From: Neisseria canis
Lineage (GTDB): Bacteria > Pseudomonadota > Gammaproteobacteria > Burkholderiales > Neisseriaceae
Length of the DNA stretch: 64,000 nucleotides
Assembly (NCBI RefSeq): GCF_900636765.1
Contig: NZ_LR134313.1
Span: 186,001 to 250,000, forward strand
Reading direction: 5' to 3'
Notes under the pieces: generated by a model
The model's database searches: none
Told to the model about the DNA's origin: nothing
What the model saw: the letters and a program-made list of their open reading frames with translations, nothing else
Shown: positions 45,475 to 52,984 of the stretch, piece by piece
Layout of the letters: each line of letters opens with the position of its first letter
Numbering within the stretch: position 1 is the stretch's first letter
Position numbers and translations under genes: made by a program

Positions 45475-45858
45475 TTGCAAGATTTATTAGCCCATCTTAC
45501 CGCTTTGGAATCCGAACTTCACCACAAAGGCATTTTATGTGCCGCTGAGCGCCTGCAGACATTACTGCATCCGCAGTTTCACGAAGTCGGCCGCTCAGGC
45601 ATGCCCTACACGAGAGACACGGTTATCCGTTATTTGACAAATTGTACCGAAGCGCCCCAAACTCGTTCGTTTCACCACCGCCTACAAAGCCTCGGCCCGC
45701 AGCAGGCGCTGCTTACTTATCTTTCCGTTTCCACCGATTCCCACACACCCCTCTACACTTGGCGCTCATCCGTGTGGATACTCGAAGGCGGGCAATGGCA
45801 GCTGCTTTACCATCAAGGCACGCCTGCCTCATCCGAATCCATACACGCACTCTCGTAA
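45475..45858 (+). CDS. DUF4440/NTF2-like protein
   Basis: 127 residues starting at TTG (45475), supported by AAGGA 7 bases upstream; the nearby ATG at 45468 is out of frame. The small alpha+beta protein with FHEVGRSGMPYTRDTVIRYL and WILEGGQWQLLYHQGTP fits the SnoaL/DUF4440 fold. The function is unknown. It ends at a DUS-pair terminator. Confidence 0.78.
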   Translation: MQDLLAHLTALESELHHKGILCAAERLQTLLHPQFHEVGRSGMPYTRDTVIRYLTNCTEAPQTRSFHHRLQSLGPQQALLTYLSVSTDSHTPLYTWRSSVWILEGGQWQLLYHQGTPASSESIHALS

Positions 45859-45870
45859 ACCAAACCTTAT

Positions 45871-45912
45871 AATGCCTGTCTGAAAGCCATTGGCTGCTTT
45901 TCAGACAGGCAT
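45871..45912. terminator. DUS-pair terminator
   Basis: AATGCCTGTCTGAAA and TTTCAGACAGGCATT are inverted around about 12 bases, between the DUF4440 gene and the convergent SDR gene. Confidence 0.75.
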
Positions 45913-45922
45913 TCCTTCAGGC

Positions 45923-46756
45923 CTACTGAAAACAATCTACCGACAAAGGCTTACGCCCCAACAATGCTTCAAATCCGGTTGATTCCGCCACAGAACCTAC
46001 ACGCAAAAGCTTCATGCTGTCTGAGCTTACCATGCCGTTACTGAAGCGCTTGGCAGCATAGGCGGCCAAATCAGCCACCCAAGCCGGTATGGGAATGATT
46101 TTCCGCGTATCTTTGCCATGAATATTCCGGCGCATCACAGCCAGATATTCGGCCAAACTGCATTCGCGCCCGCCCGCCATATCCACCACATCAGAAACAA
46201 CCCGCTTTTCTTCCACCAACCTGCACAAACCTTCCGCCACATCGTCCACATGCACCGGCTGCAAACGGTACGCTCCTCCCTCCGGCAACGGCAGCAGCGG
46301 CAACTTAGCCAACTTGATAAACAACTCACAGCTTGCCCCGCCGCGCCCGAACACCACAGAAGGCCGCGCAATCCGCACGTCCAAGCCGCTTTGCAACAAC
46401 GCCGCGTCACCACGGCCTTTGCTGCCTAAAAAAGCCGTTTCATGATCCTTATGCGCCCCCAAAGCGGAAAGTTGAACAAACCGCCCCACTCCCGCTTCAC
46501 ACGCGGAACGCGCAATCTCAAGCGGCGCAATATGATGCACGGTTTCCAACACATCCGCCCGATACGACATCACACCAACGGCGTTAACCACACAATCCGC
46601 CCCTTGCAGCAAAGGCATGAGCCGATCCTTCTGCGGTCGCAGATAATCAAAATCCACCCGCTGAACGGCCTTTACCCGATGCCCGCGCTCACTCAGCATC
46701 TGCTCCACGCGTTTACCGATAAACCCGCTCCCGCCAAACAACACGATGTTCATCAT
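45923..46756 (-). CDS. Extended SDR / NAD(P)-binding epimerase-like protein
   Basis: 277 residues from the ATG at 46756 with AAAGGA just upstream, partly supplied by a DUS. The Rossmann motif VLFGGSGFIGKRVEQML is close to the N-terminus and VNAVGVMSY follows. The active-site YxxxK pattern is not obvious, which resembles atypical SDRs (NDUFA9-like). Last gene of a DoxX-DUF2269-SDR operon; in some bacteria SDR and DoxX domains occur fused in one chain (recalled), which suggests a joint role. Confidence 0.82.
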   Translation of the reverse strand: MMNIVLFGGSGFIGKRVEQMLSERGHRVKAVQRVDFDYLRPQKDRLMPLLQGADCVVNAVGVMSYRADVLETVHHIAPLEIARSACEAGVGRFVQLSALGAHKDHETAFLGSKGRGDAALLQSGLDVRIARPSVVFGRGGASCELFIKLAKLPLLPLPEGGAYRLQPVHVDDVAEGLCRLVEEKRVVSDVVDMAGGRECSLAEYLAVMRRNIHGKDTRKIIPIPAWVADLAAYAAKRFSNGMVSSDSMKLLRVGSVAESTGFEALLGRKPLSVDCFQ

Positions 46757-46784
46757 CAATCCTTTCAGACAGGCATCGCAATAA

Positions 46785-47255
46785 TCAATAAGGCTTCAAA
46801 ACCATCAAGAAATACACCACCAGCATCGCTGCAAACGCAGGATAACCCAGCAGCTCCCAATACCTTGCCGCCCGCCAATATTCCGGAGGCATGTCGTCTT
46901 TATTTTCCGCCGCAGCCTGCGCCGCCATTTTCGCCATGCGGATTTGCAACACCACCACCGGCAACCAGCAAATTCCGGCCAGCGCATACAGCGCCAACGC
47001 GCCCCAAATCCAAGTAACACTCCACGGCACACCCAGCTCGCGCATCATCCACAAACCCGACAAAGGCTGAAAAATCACCGCCGGCGTAGTAAACCACCAA
47101 TCGGCCCGACACACCCATTTAGCCACCACCGCCTGCGCCGGAACACAGCCGCTGCGGTTGGCAAAAAACAGATAAAACGCCGTACCGAAACCTGTACCCA
47201 CCATCAACGTGGCCGACAAAATATGCAAAGTCTTCACGATCAAATAAGTGTTCAT
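46785..47255 (-). CDS. DUF2269 integral membrane protein
   Basis: 156 residues from the ATG at 47255, whose first bases overlap the stop of the DoxX gene by 4. Four membrane helices (about 8-28, 50-70, 80-102, 135-153) include IVKTLHILSATLMVGTGFGTAFY and FQPLSGLWMM, matching DUF2269. The function is unknown. A longer frame upstream to 47336 overlaps the DoxX gene and was not used. Confidence 0.82.
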   Translation of the reverse strand: MNTYLIVKTLHILSATLMVGTGFGTAFYLFFANRSGCVPAQAVVAKWVCRADWWFTTPAVIFQPLSGLWMMRELGVPWSVTWIWGALALYALAGICWLPVVVLQIRMAKMAAQAAAENKDDMPPEYWRAARYWELLGYPAFAAMLVVYFLMVLKPY

Positions 47256-47638
47256 TTCCCACTCCTTTTCATCAAATAAAACATCAACGCCGCAATCGGC
47301 AGGTTTTTCAATAAAGGTGCAAACGGATGCAGCCAATGTTCAGGCAGGCACAGCCCCACAATCAGGCTGTACACAACCACCACAACCAGCTGCACCGCCC
47401 AAAGCACCGCCCTCCTGCGCAACGGGCTGAAACATGCCAAGCCCAACACAACATCCAGCGCCGAAGCCGTCCGCAACACCGGCATCTGCCAAACCTGCCC
47501 GACACCCACCTGCCCCAACAAATCCAACGACACTTCCTGCGCAGTCAGCAGCGGCTGCACACCGCTCCAAATCCATAAAATTCCGACGGATGCCGCAAGA
47601 TAGGCCGGCGTATCATTCAAGTATTTTTGATTGCCCAT
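47252..47638 (-). CDS. DoxX-like membrane protein
   Basis: 128 residues with four membrane helices. SVGILWIWSGVQPLLTAQ at the start, ALDVVLGLACF and NLPIAALMFYLMK fit DoxX-like proteins. It is the first gene of the operon, and two matching palindromes (47660-47679 and 47871-47898) lie upstream. The function is unproven; family members are linked to redox or membrane-thiol stress. Confidence 0.8.
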   Translation of the reverse strand: MGNQKYLNDTPAYLAASVGILWIWSGVQPLLTAQEVSLDLLGQVGVGQVWQMPVLRTASALDVVLGLACFSPLRRRAVLWAVQLVVVVVYSLIVGLCLPEHWLHPFAPLLKNLPIAALMFYLMKRSGK

Positions 47639-47659
47639 AACCGTTCCAAAATTTCCTTA

Positions 47660-47679
47660 ATTTCTGTCTATGCAGAAAT
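47660..47679. promoter_or_regulatory. Proximal palindrome upstream of the DoxX operon
   Basis: ATTTCTGTCTATGCAGAAAT has 7-base arms and lies 21 bases before the DoxX start. It matches the second copy 200 bases further up at 16 of the 20 core positions or better. A likely repressor site. Confidence 0.55.
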
Positions 47680-47870
47680 ATTGAATTAAAAAATAGAGAA
47701 TACATCTAAACCATGTCGAACCAGCATGTTTCCACATGAAATGTATGGAAGCATTAATACGATTTTCTTAACTGAAAAAGCGCTGTCTTAGCCCGGTTTT
47801 ATTTAAATGCCTGTCTGAACCATACGCCACGCAACAGACTTCATTTCCATGAAAGCTATTTTATACTTTT

Positions 47871-47898
47871 ATTTATTTCTGTCAATACAGAAATAAAT
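47871..47898. promoter_or_regulatory. Distal palindrome upstream of the DoxX operon
   Basis: ATTTATTTCTGT-CAAT-ACAGAAATAAAT has perfect 12-base arms; its core ATTTCTGTC.AT.CAGAAAT is shared with the proximal copy. Confidence 0.55.
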
Positions 47899-48182
47899 AA
47901 ATTTAGTTATTCAAAAAACGGCCTTCACAAAGGTTCATCAATCCAACTAAGAATGTCTAAGTCATACACTCAACCAAACTTGTATAGTAAATCAACTTAA
48001 GAATAGTACGTTCGTCATGCTCGGGCTTGACCCGAGTATCTCCTAAAGTTAGCGGAACTCAAGATATTCGGGTCAAGCCCGAGTATGACGGAAATGCTAC
48101 TAAAATTAAGTGTTTTAACTATATATACATGACAAAAGGAATCTTTTAAGTTGGTTGACTCTATAAAAGCCTCTTCAAAAGC
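47899..48182. other. Gene-free region with a REP-like inverted repeat
   Basis: No gene is seen between the DoxX operon leader and the DUS terminator at 48183. The main content is the inverted repeat at 48013-48090, listed separately. Confidence 0.6.
48013..48090. repeat. REP-like inverted repeat
   Basis: The arm 48013-48041 (core CTCGGGCTTGACCCGAG) and its inverse 48062-48090 match at 27 of 29 positions. Each arm is itself palindromic (CTCGGG...CCCGAG). The 20 bases between hold AAAGTTAGCGGAACTCA. It resembles REP/MITE elements. Confidence 0.75.
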
Positions 48183-48218
48183 AAATGCCTGTCTGAAAAA
48201 TCTTTCAGACAGGCATTT
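48183..48218. terminator. DUS-pair terminator after the glutaredoxin-like gene
   Basis: AAATGCCTGTCTGAAA-AATC-TTTCAGACAGGCATTT gives a 16-bp stem 17 bases past the stop at 48235. Confidence 0.8.
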
Positions 48219-48234
48219 TGAAACACCACGCATC

Positions 48235-48498
48235 CTACTTACCGAAATAAGTCATCAACTCTTCCGGCGAAAACACATAATCTCCGTTTTCCGTAATCAG
48301 CACCGGCACGCCGACCGACAATGTACCCCGGCATGACGCATAGGCATCCGCCGTATCCCTAAGCTGCAAAAAACGTTTCAGATTGGCCATACTTTCGGTA
48401 ATGTTGACTGCCTCACAATCAACACCCAACTCTTGCAAAGCCGCATCAAACGGCGGCGTATCCGGACATAAGCTGCTGTAAAAATAGAGATTCGGCAT
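48235..48498 (-). CDS. Glutaredoxin-like small protein
   Basis: 87 residues with a thioredoxin-like pattern: MPNLYFYSSLCPDTPPFDAAL, then a cis-proline loop SVGVPVLITENGDYVF. The usual CxxC is reduced to CPDT, so only one active-site cysteine remains. It may be a monothiol or a glutathione-binding protein. It lies 2 bases after rsmJ on the same strand. Confidence 0.78.
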   Translation of the reverse strand: MPNLYFYSSLCPDTPPFDAALQELGVDCEAVNITESMANLKRFLQLRDTADAYASCRGTLSVGVPVLITENGDYVFSPEELMTYFGK

Positions 48499-48500
48499 AG

Positions 48501-49259
48501 TTACTCCTGCTGATTAACGGGTTGAAACGGCAAATATACATCAAACCGCGTGCTCTTTCCCGAATATTGGTAGGCGGGCCTCTCATGATTCAAAAAGCCG
48601 CCCAAACGCGGACGTTTGACCACCACCCGTTTTTTGGCTACTTCGCGCGCCATGTGAAGCAAAGCCGCTTCATCATCGGCCATGCCGACCAAATCATGAA
48701 AATAAGCCATTTCTTTTTTCACCGCAGCCGATTTCTGCCGCTCCGGATACATCGGATCCAAATACACCACATCCGGCCTACCCTGCTCTTTGGCCAACTC
48801 AGGCATCAAGGCAACGGCATTGCCGGAATACAAACGAATCCGCCCGGCAACTTCAGAAGTTTCCGCCGACCCGGCAGCCCTTGCCAAGCCATCGGCCAGC
48901 AAGCAGGAAACCACAGGGTTTTGTTCAAACACACAAACCTGCAAACCCAAACCGGCCAACACGAATGCATCACGCCCCAACCCGCCCGTTCCGTCCCATA
49001 CCACGGGATGGGCGCTGTGGTTTACGGCTTTGCCGATCAACTCGCCGCCACCTTTGGTGCGCCGGTATTGTGCCGCACCTCCTGTAAAATCTACTTTTAC
49101 CCGTCCTTTTTCACCAACTTTGCATAAAGCGATACCTTCCGAATCCGCCCGCAAATACAGCCCTGCCTGCGGAGGCTCGGTACAGCCTTGCAAACCGAAA
49201 TCAGCAACACGCTGCTTCAGCAATTCATCGGTATCGTCTCCAAACACCACAGGAATCAT
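48501..49259 (-). CDS. rsmJ: 16S rRNA m2G1516 methyltransferase RsmJ
   Basis: About 252 residues from the ATG at 49259 (MIPVVFGDDTDELL); the frame reads upstream to 49355 through a DUS pair and was trimmed. The SAM-binding motif is VVWDGTGGLGRDAFVLAGLG, and the catalytic-type motif reads VVYLDPMYPERQKSAAVKKEM, both as in RsmJ/YhiQ. It methylates G1516 of 16S rRNA. Confidence 0.92.
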   Translation of the reverse strand: MIPVVFGDDTDELLKQRVADFGLQGCTEPPQAGLYLRADSEGIALCKVGEKGRVKVDFTGGAAQYRRTKGGGELIGKAVNHSAHPVVWDGTGGLGRDAFVLAGLGLQVCVFEQNPVVSCLLADGLARAAGSAETSEVAGRIRLYSGNAVALMPELAKEQGRPDVVYLDPMYPERQKSAAVKKEMAYFHDLVGMADDEAALLHMAREVAKKRVVVKRPRLGGFLNHERPAYQYSGKSTRFDVYLPFQPVNQQE

Positions 49260-49277
49260 AAACGTATTCTTTCTTGA

Positions 49278-49314
49278 TTTTTCAGACAGGCATTTGATGA
49301 TGCCTGTCTGGAAA
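49278..49314. repeat. DUS pair upstream of rsmJ, one site altered
   Basis: TTTTCAGACAGGCAT faces ATGCCTGTCTGGAAA; the second carries G for A at the penultimate DUS position. The 160 bases up to the pilR terminator hold no gene. Confidence 0.7.
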
Positions 49315-49489
49315 CATGTATATCGCCAATCAACCGCATCATATAAAAGTAACAAACCGAAGGCAGTGCAGGCAATATTGAACTGATTTTGTTGCTGCTC
49401 GAGAATTTACAAAATCATTCTTTTTGGGCTAGATGCAGCAACGTTGCCGCAAAAGTAAGTTGGGATTATCTATTCGCACATAAACCAAA

Positions 49490-49513
49490 CGGCCATGCCT
49501 GATAGCATGGCCG
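49490..49513 (-). terminator. Hairpin terminator after pilR
   Basis: CGGCCATGC-CTGATA-GCATGGCCG has a 9-bp stem about 20 bases downstream of the pilR stop, with no DUS. There is no long T-run. Confidence 0.65.
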
Positions 49514-49531
49514 CGCCCATGTCATGTATAT

Positions 49532-51301
49532 TTACTCAATCGCCAAGCGTTCCATACGGTAGCGCATCGAGCGGAAACTGATGCCCAGCAGCTTGGCCGC
49601 CTGTGTCCGGTTGAAACGTGTTTCTTGCAAAGCCTGCAAAATAATGCTGCGCTCCACCTCATCCAGATAATCCTGAATCTGCGTTTGCCCTGTTACAAAG
49701 AGCGGAACTTCCGGCCGGATTTCATGTGCAGAAGCAGCAACCATATTCATGGTCGGCAGATTTGAGGCACCAGATAAACCATCGCCACCGGAAAATGATT
49801 TGAAAATAGCCGCTTCTTCGCTATTGTCTTCAGGCAGAGGCGCTTCTTGGCACACACCGACCGCATGAATCTGCAAATCATCCACCTGAATGATGTTGCC
49901 CACGGTCAACGCAACCGCTCTTTCCAAAATATTTTCCAATTCACGGAAATTACCCGGATAGCTGTATGAAAGCAAAGCATCCTGCGCTTTGGGGCTGAGT
50001 TTGTAAGCCATCTCCCCTACACGGTATTTATTCAGCAAACGGAAAATCAGCGGACCCAAATCCTCGCGCATTTCACGCAAAGGCGGCATATGTAAAGTAA
50101 CCACATTCAAACGGTAGTATAAGTCCTGTCTGAAAGAACCGGCTTCCACCAAAGCTTCCAAGTTCTTATGCGTGGCACATACAATGCGTACATCCACTTG
50201 GGTTTCCTGCGCATCACCAATCCGGCGGACGGCTTTTTCCTGAATCGCGCGCAACAGTTTCACTTGCATGCCGAGCGGCAAATCCGCCACCTCATCCAAG
50301 AAAAGCGTACCGCCGTTGGCATGTTGGAAAAAACCCATACGGTCGGAATCGGCACCGGTAAAGCTGCCTTTTTTATAACCGAAGAATTCGCTTTCCATTA
50401 AATTTTCAGGAATTGCGCCGCAGTTCACCGCGATAAACGGCTGCTCCCTACGCGCAGACAATTCATGAATGCTGCGGGCTGCCTGCTCTTTACCGCTACC
50501 CGACTCACCGGCAATATAAACCGGTACAACACTGCCGGCCAATCTGCGGATCAAATGGCGCACTTCCACCATTTGCGGAGAATTGCCCAGCAGGCGCGGC
50601 ATATCGGGATCACTGCCCAGCTCCTGCACCTGCTGCATTTCCCGTTCGCGCTGAACAGCCCGGGTTTCCGTGGTGCTGAACAAACGTTGGCGCAAAGATT
50701 TCATGCCTTGAGTCACTTCCGAAGGCTTGTCTATCCCGCCCGAAACACCTTTACGGCCCGCCGAAGCAGGCATAGGCGCGCGTGGCATATTACCCGGCAA
50801 ATCCGGCGCTCGTGCAAATTGCCGGGGAGCGGCTGCAGCCGGTTTGGCAGAAGAAGAAAGGGAAGATTTCGATACGGGCTGTTCCGGGACTGGAGCCGGC
50901 GCTGCAACTGCGGCAACCGGCTCATTTACCTTTACCGCCGATTTCACCAATGAGCGCAGCTGCGATAATGTAATCGGTTTTTGCAGGTAATCAAACGCAC
51001 CGGCTTTCAAAGCTTCTACCGCCTGATCGGCATTGCCGAAAGCCGTAATCACCGCCACAGGCGTGTCCAGCATTAATTCGTTAATGTGTTGAACCACCTC
51101 CAAGCCCGAACCGTCCGGCATACGCATATCGGTCAGCACCAGCGAATAATCTTTGTCTTCCAGTTTCGCTTTGGCGTCAACCACACCTACTGCCGTATCG
51201 ACGGACAGACCCATCTTCATCAGGGTCATTTCCATAAGGTCACGGATATCTGCTTCATCATCCACAACCAATACAGGTTGCTGCAAACTATGCTTCGTCA
51301 T
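49532..51301 (-). CDS. pilR: Sigma-54-dependent response regulator PilR
   Basis: 589 residues, longer than the roughly 450 of other PilR proteins. The receiver domain has D58 in VLTDMRMPDGSG. A Pro/Ala-rich linker of about 100 residues (130-240) follows. The AAA+ domain is intact: GESGSGKE (265-272), GSFTGA (312-317, GAFTGA class) and Walker B TLFLDEVADLP. The Fis helix-turn-helix is RTQAAKLLGISFRSMRYRM at the C-terminus. It should activate sigma-54 promoters such as pilin. Its start overlaps pilS by 14 bases. Confidence 0.93.
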   Translation of the reverse strand: MTKHSLQQPVLVVDDEADIRDLMEMTLMKMGLSVDTAVGVVDAKAKLEDKDYSLVLTDMRMPDGSGLEVVQHINELMLDTPVAVITAFGNADQAVEALKAGAFDYLQKPITLSQLRSLVKSAVKVNEPVAAVAAPAPVPEQPVSKSSLSSSAKPAAAAPRQFARAPDLPGNMPRAPMPASAGRKGVSGGIDKPSEVTQGMKSLRQRLFSTTETRAVQREREMQQVQELGSDPDMPRLLGNSPQMVEVRHLIRRLAGSVVPVYIAGESGSGKEQAARSIHELSARREQPFIAVNCGAIPENLMESEFFGYKKGSFTGADSDRMGFFQHANGGTLFLDEVADLPLGMQVKLLRAIQEKAVRRIGDAQETQVDVRIVCATHKNLEALVEAGSFRQDLYYRLNVVTLHMPPLREMREDLGPLIFRLLNKYRVGEMAYKLSPKAQDALLSYSYPGNFRELENILERAVALTVGNIIQVDDLQIHAVGVCQEAPLPEDNSEEAAIFKSFSGGDGLSGASNLPTMNMVAASAHEIRPEVPLFVTGQTQIQDYLDEVERSIILQALQETRFNRTQAAKLLGISFRSMRYRMERLAIE

Positions 51302-52916
51302 TGCTTTCGTCTCTCGGTAAAATCAGTTCGAAACCGTTCATTTCCGGATGGTAATGCAATTGCCCCAAATTGGCATGTGCCAGCTCCCTCGCCACATAAA
51401 GACCCAAGCCGGTACCTGTTTTTTCCGTGGTAAAGAAAGGTTCAAACAAACGGTTGCGCACTTCAGGCGATACACCCGAGCCGTTATCGGCTACCACAAT
51501 GGAAATGTGCATTTTGCCGCTCGGGCGGATCAACACCTTAATCGCTTGCTCATCTTTTCTGCTGTGCCGCCAAGCGTTGTTACACAAATTCCACATAATC
51601 TGCTGAAGGTGCATGGAGTCTGCAACCACCGCTAAATTATTGCCATCCATAGTCATACGCACACAGCCGATTGCATCGGGATTATTCAGCGTGAATTCTT
51701 GTTTGAAGGCCAACCAGAATTTCATTAAATTAATATTTTCGCGGCTGATATTGTCTTTTTTATTCAGCGAGGTAACATCCTCAAGCATTTTATCGATGCG
51801 GCGAATATTGCTGTCTATAATATCATGCAATTTAGCATTGGTCGGGTCCTGCATACTTTCTTGCAATAAGTCATTGGCATGACGGATTGCCGACATCGGA
51901 TTGCGGATTTCATGTGCCAGATTGGCAGTGAGCTGCCCCAAAGAAGCCAATTTGGTCGCCATCGCTTCCGCAGCCACTTCCCGTAACGAACGGATAAACA
52001 GCATTAATAATTCTGTTTTTTCATCACTCTGCACCAAAGGAACTGCGCGCACGCGCATTGAATGCTGATGAAGATGGATATCGGTTTCGAAGCTTTTTTC
52101 AGGAGAGTGTTGCCACTGGCGGATTAAATCACTAAAAATAGTTTCATGGTTATCAATCGCCAAGCTGGGAAAATAGGTTTTCGCCTGGGCATTAAACAGC
52201 CATATCCTTTGATCCATATCCAACACCACAACCGCTTCCTGCACTCTGTTCAACACCAGTTTGTTTAACCCGCTTACCCGGTTGAAAGCCTGTTTGTGTT
52301 TATCGGCAGAATCGGTTGCCGCCTTGAGCCGGTTCACAGAAAGCGCCGTGAGTCCTGCAACCAAATAACTTGCACCAATCAAAAACAAACCGATGATAAA
52401 GGGGCGGACATCCGAACCATTCCATTTTTTATCCAAAATATTGAAGATCAGCTGATCGCTCAAAAGCAGGCAGAAAATAATCAGCAATGTGGCATAGGAA
52501 GCGTAAAGCATCGGATAGCGGCCGTAACTGAGCAGGCAGGATGTGGCCACAAACGGCAACACCAAAGCACCGAAACCCATACCTATACCGCCGGTCATGT
52601 AAACCAACAGCATAATCATAGAAATATCGGCCACTGCCGCCGCGTTCGGCAGCGTCATATTTTGGCGCTGCCACTCAGGTTTGAATAAAGTGAGGATGAC
52701 AATGCCGCCATAAACAGCCGCCCAAGTATAAAACTCAACCGGTTTAAACAGATTCCCCAGTTTGCCTGTATCCATATATAGGTAATCGGAACCTATCTGG
52801 AAAACCAGCAAAGAAATGATGATGGTTACCCTTGCCAGGTTAATCAACACCGGCAAACGCCCCATCTGTTGTTCCCAGTCTTTGCGGGAATATAGCTGCG
52901 CTTTTGCGTAACTCAT
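51288..52916 (-). CDS. pilS: Sensor histidine kinase PilS
   Basis: 542 residues. Six N-terminal membrane helices (about 22-205) are followed by a PAS-like domain (about 215-320) and the kinase core with H335 in NLAHEIRNPMSAIRHAN, N-box WNLCNNAWRHS and DNGSGV...GTGLGLYVARELA. In Pseudomonas PilS senses pilin in the membrane. In gonococci the equivalent locus is a degenerate fusion (recalled from the literature); here both genes appear complete. Confidence 0.93.
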   Translation of the reverse strand: MSYAKAQLYSRKDWEQQMGRLPVLINLARVTIIISLLVFQIGSDYLYMDTGKLGNLFKPVEFYTWAAVYGGIVILTLFKPEWQRQNMTLPNAAAVADISMIMLLVYMTGGIGMGFGALVLPFVATSCLLSYGRYPMLYASYATLLIIFCLLLSDQLIFNILDKKWNGSDVRPFIIGLFLIGASYLVAGLTALSVNRLKAATDSADKHKQAFNRVSGLNKLVLNRVQEAVVVLDMDQRIWLFNAQAKTYFPSLAIDNHETIFSDLIRQWQHSPEKSFETDIHLHQHSMRVRAVPLVQSDEKTELLMLFIRSLREVAAEAMATKLASLGQLTANLAHEIRNPMSAIRHANDLLQESMQDPTNAKLHDIIDSNIRRIDKMLEDVTSLNKKDNISRENINLMKFWLAFKQEFTLNNPDAIGCVRMTMDGNNLAVVADSMHLQQIMWNLCNNAWRHSRKDEQAIKVLIRPSGKMHISIVVADNGSGVSPEVRNRLFEPFFTTEKTGTGLGLYVARELAHANLGQLHYHPEMNGFELILPRDESNDEA

Positions 52917-52984
52917 ATTGGATATTCTCTAATTATTCATAACAACGGTTGCCTGAACCGCTTTATTGCTTCATATTGATTACA

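Noticed and set aside
47641-48000. Small RNA gene in the DoxX leader
   Set aside because: The palindromes look like operators and no terminator with a T-run follows; there is no support for an RNA gene.
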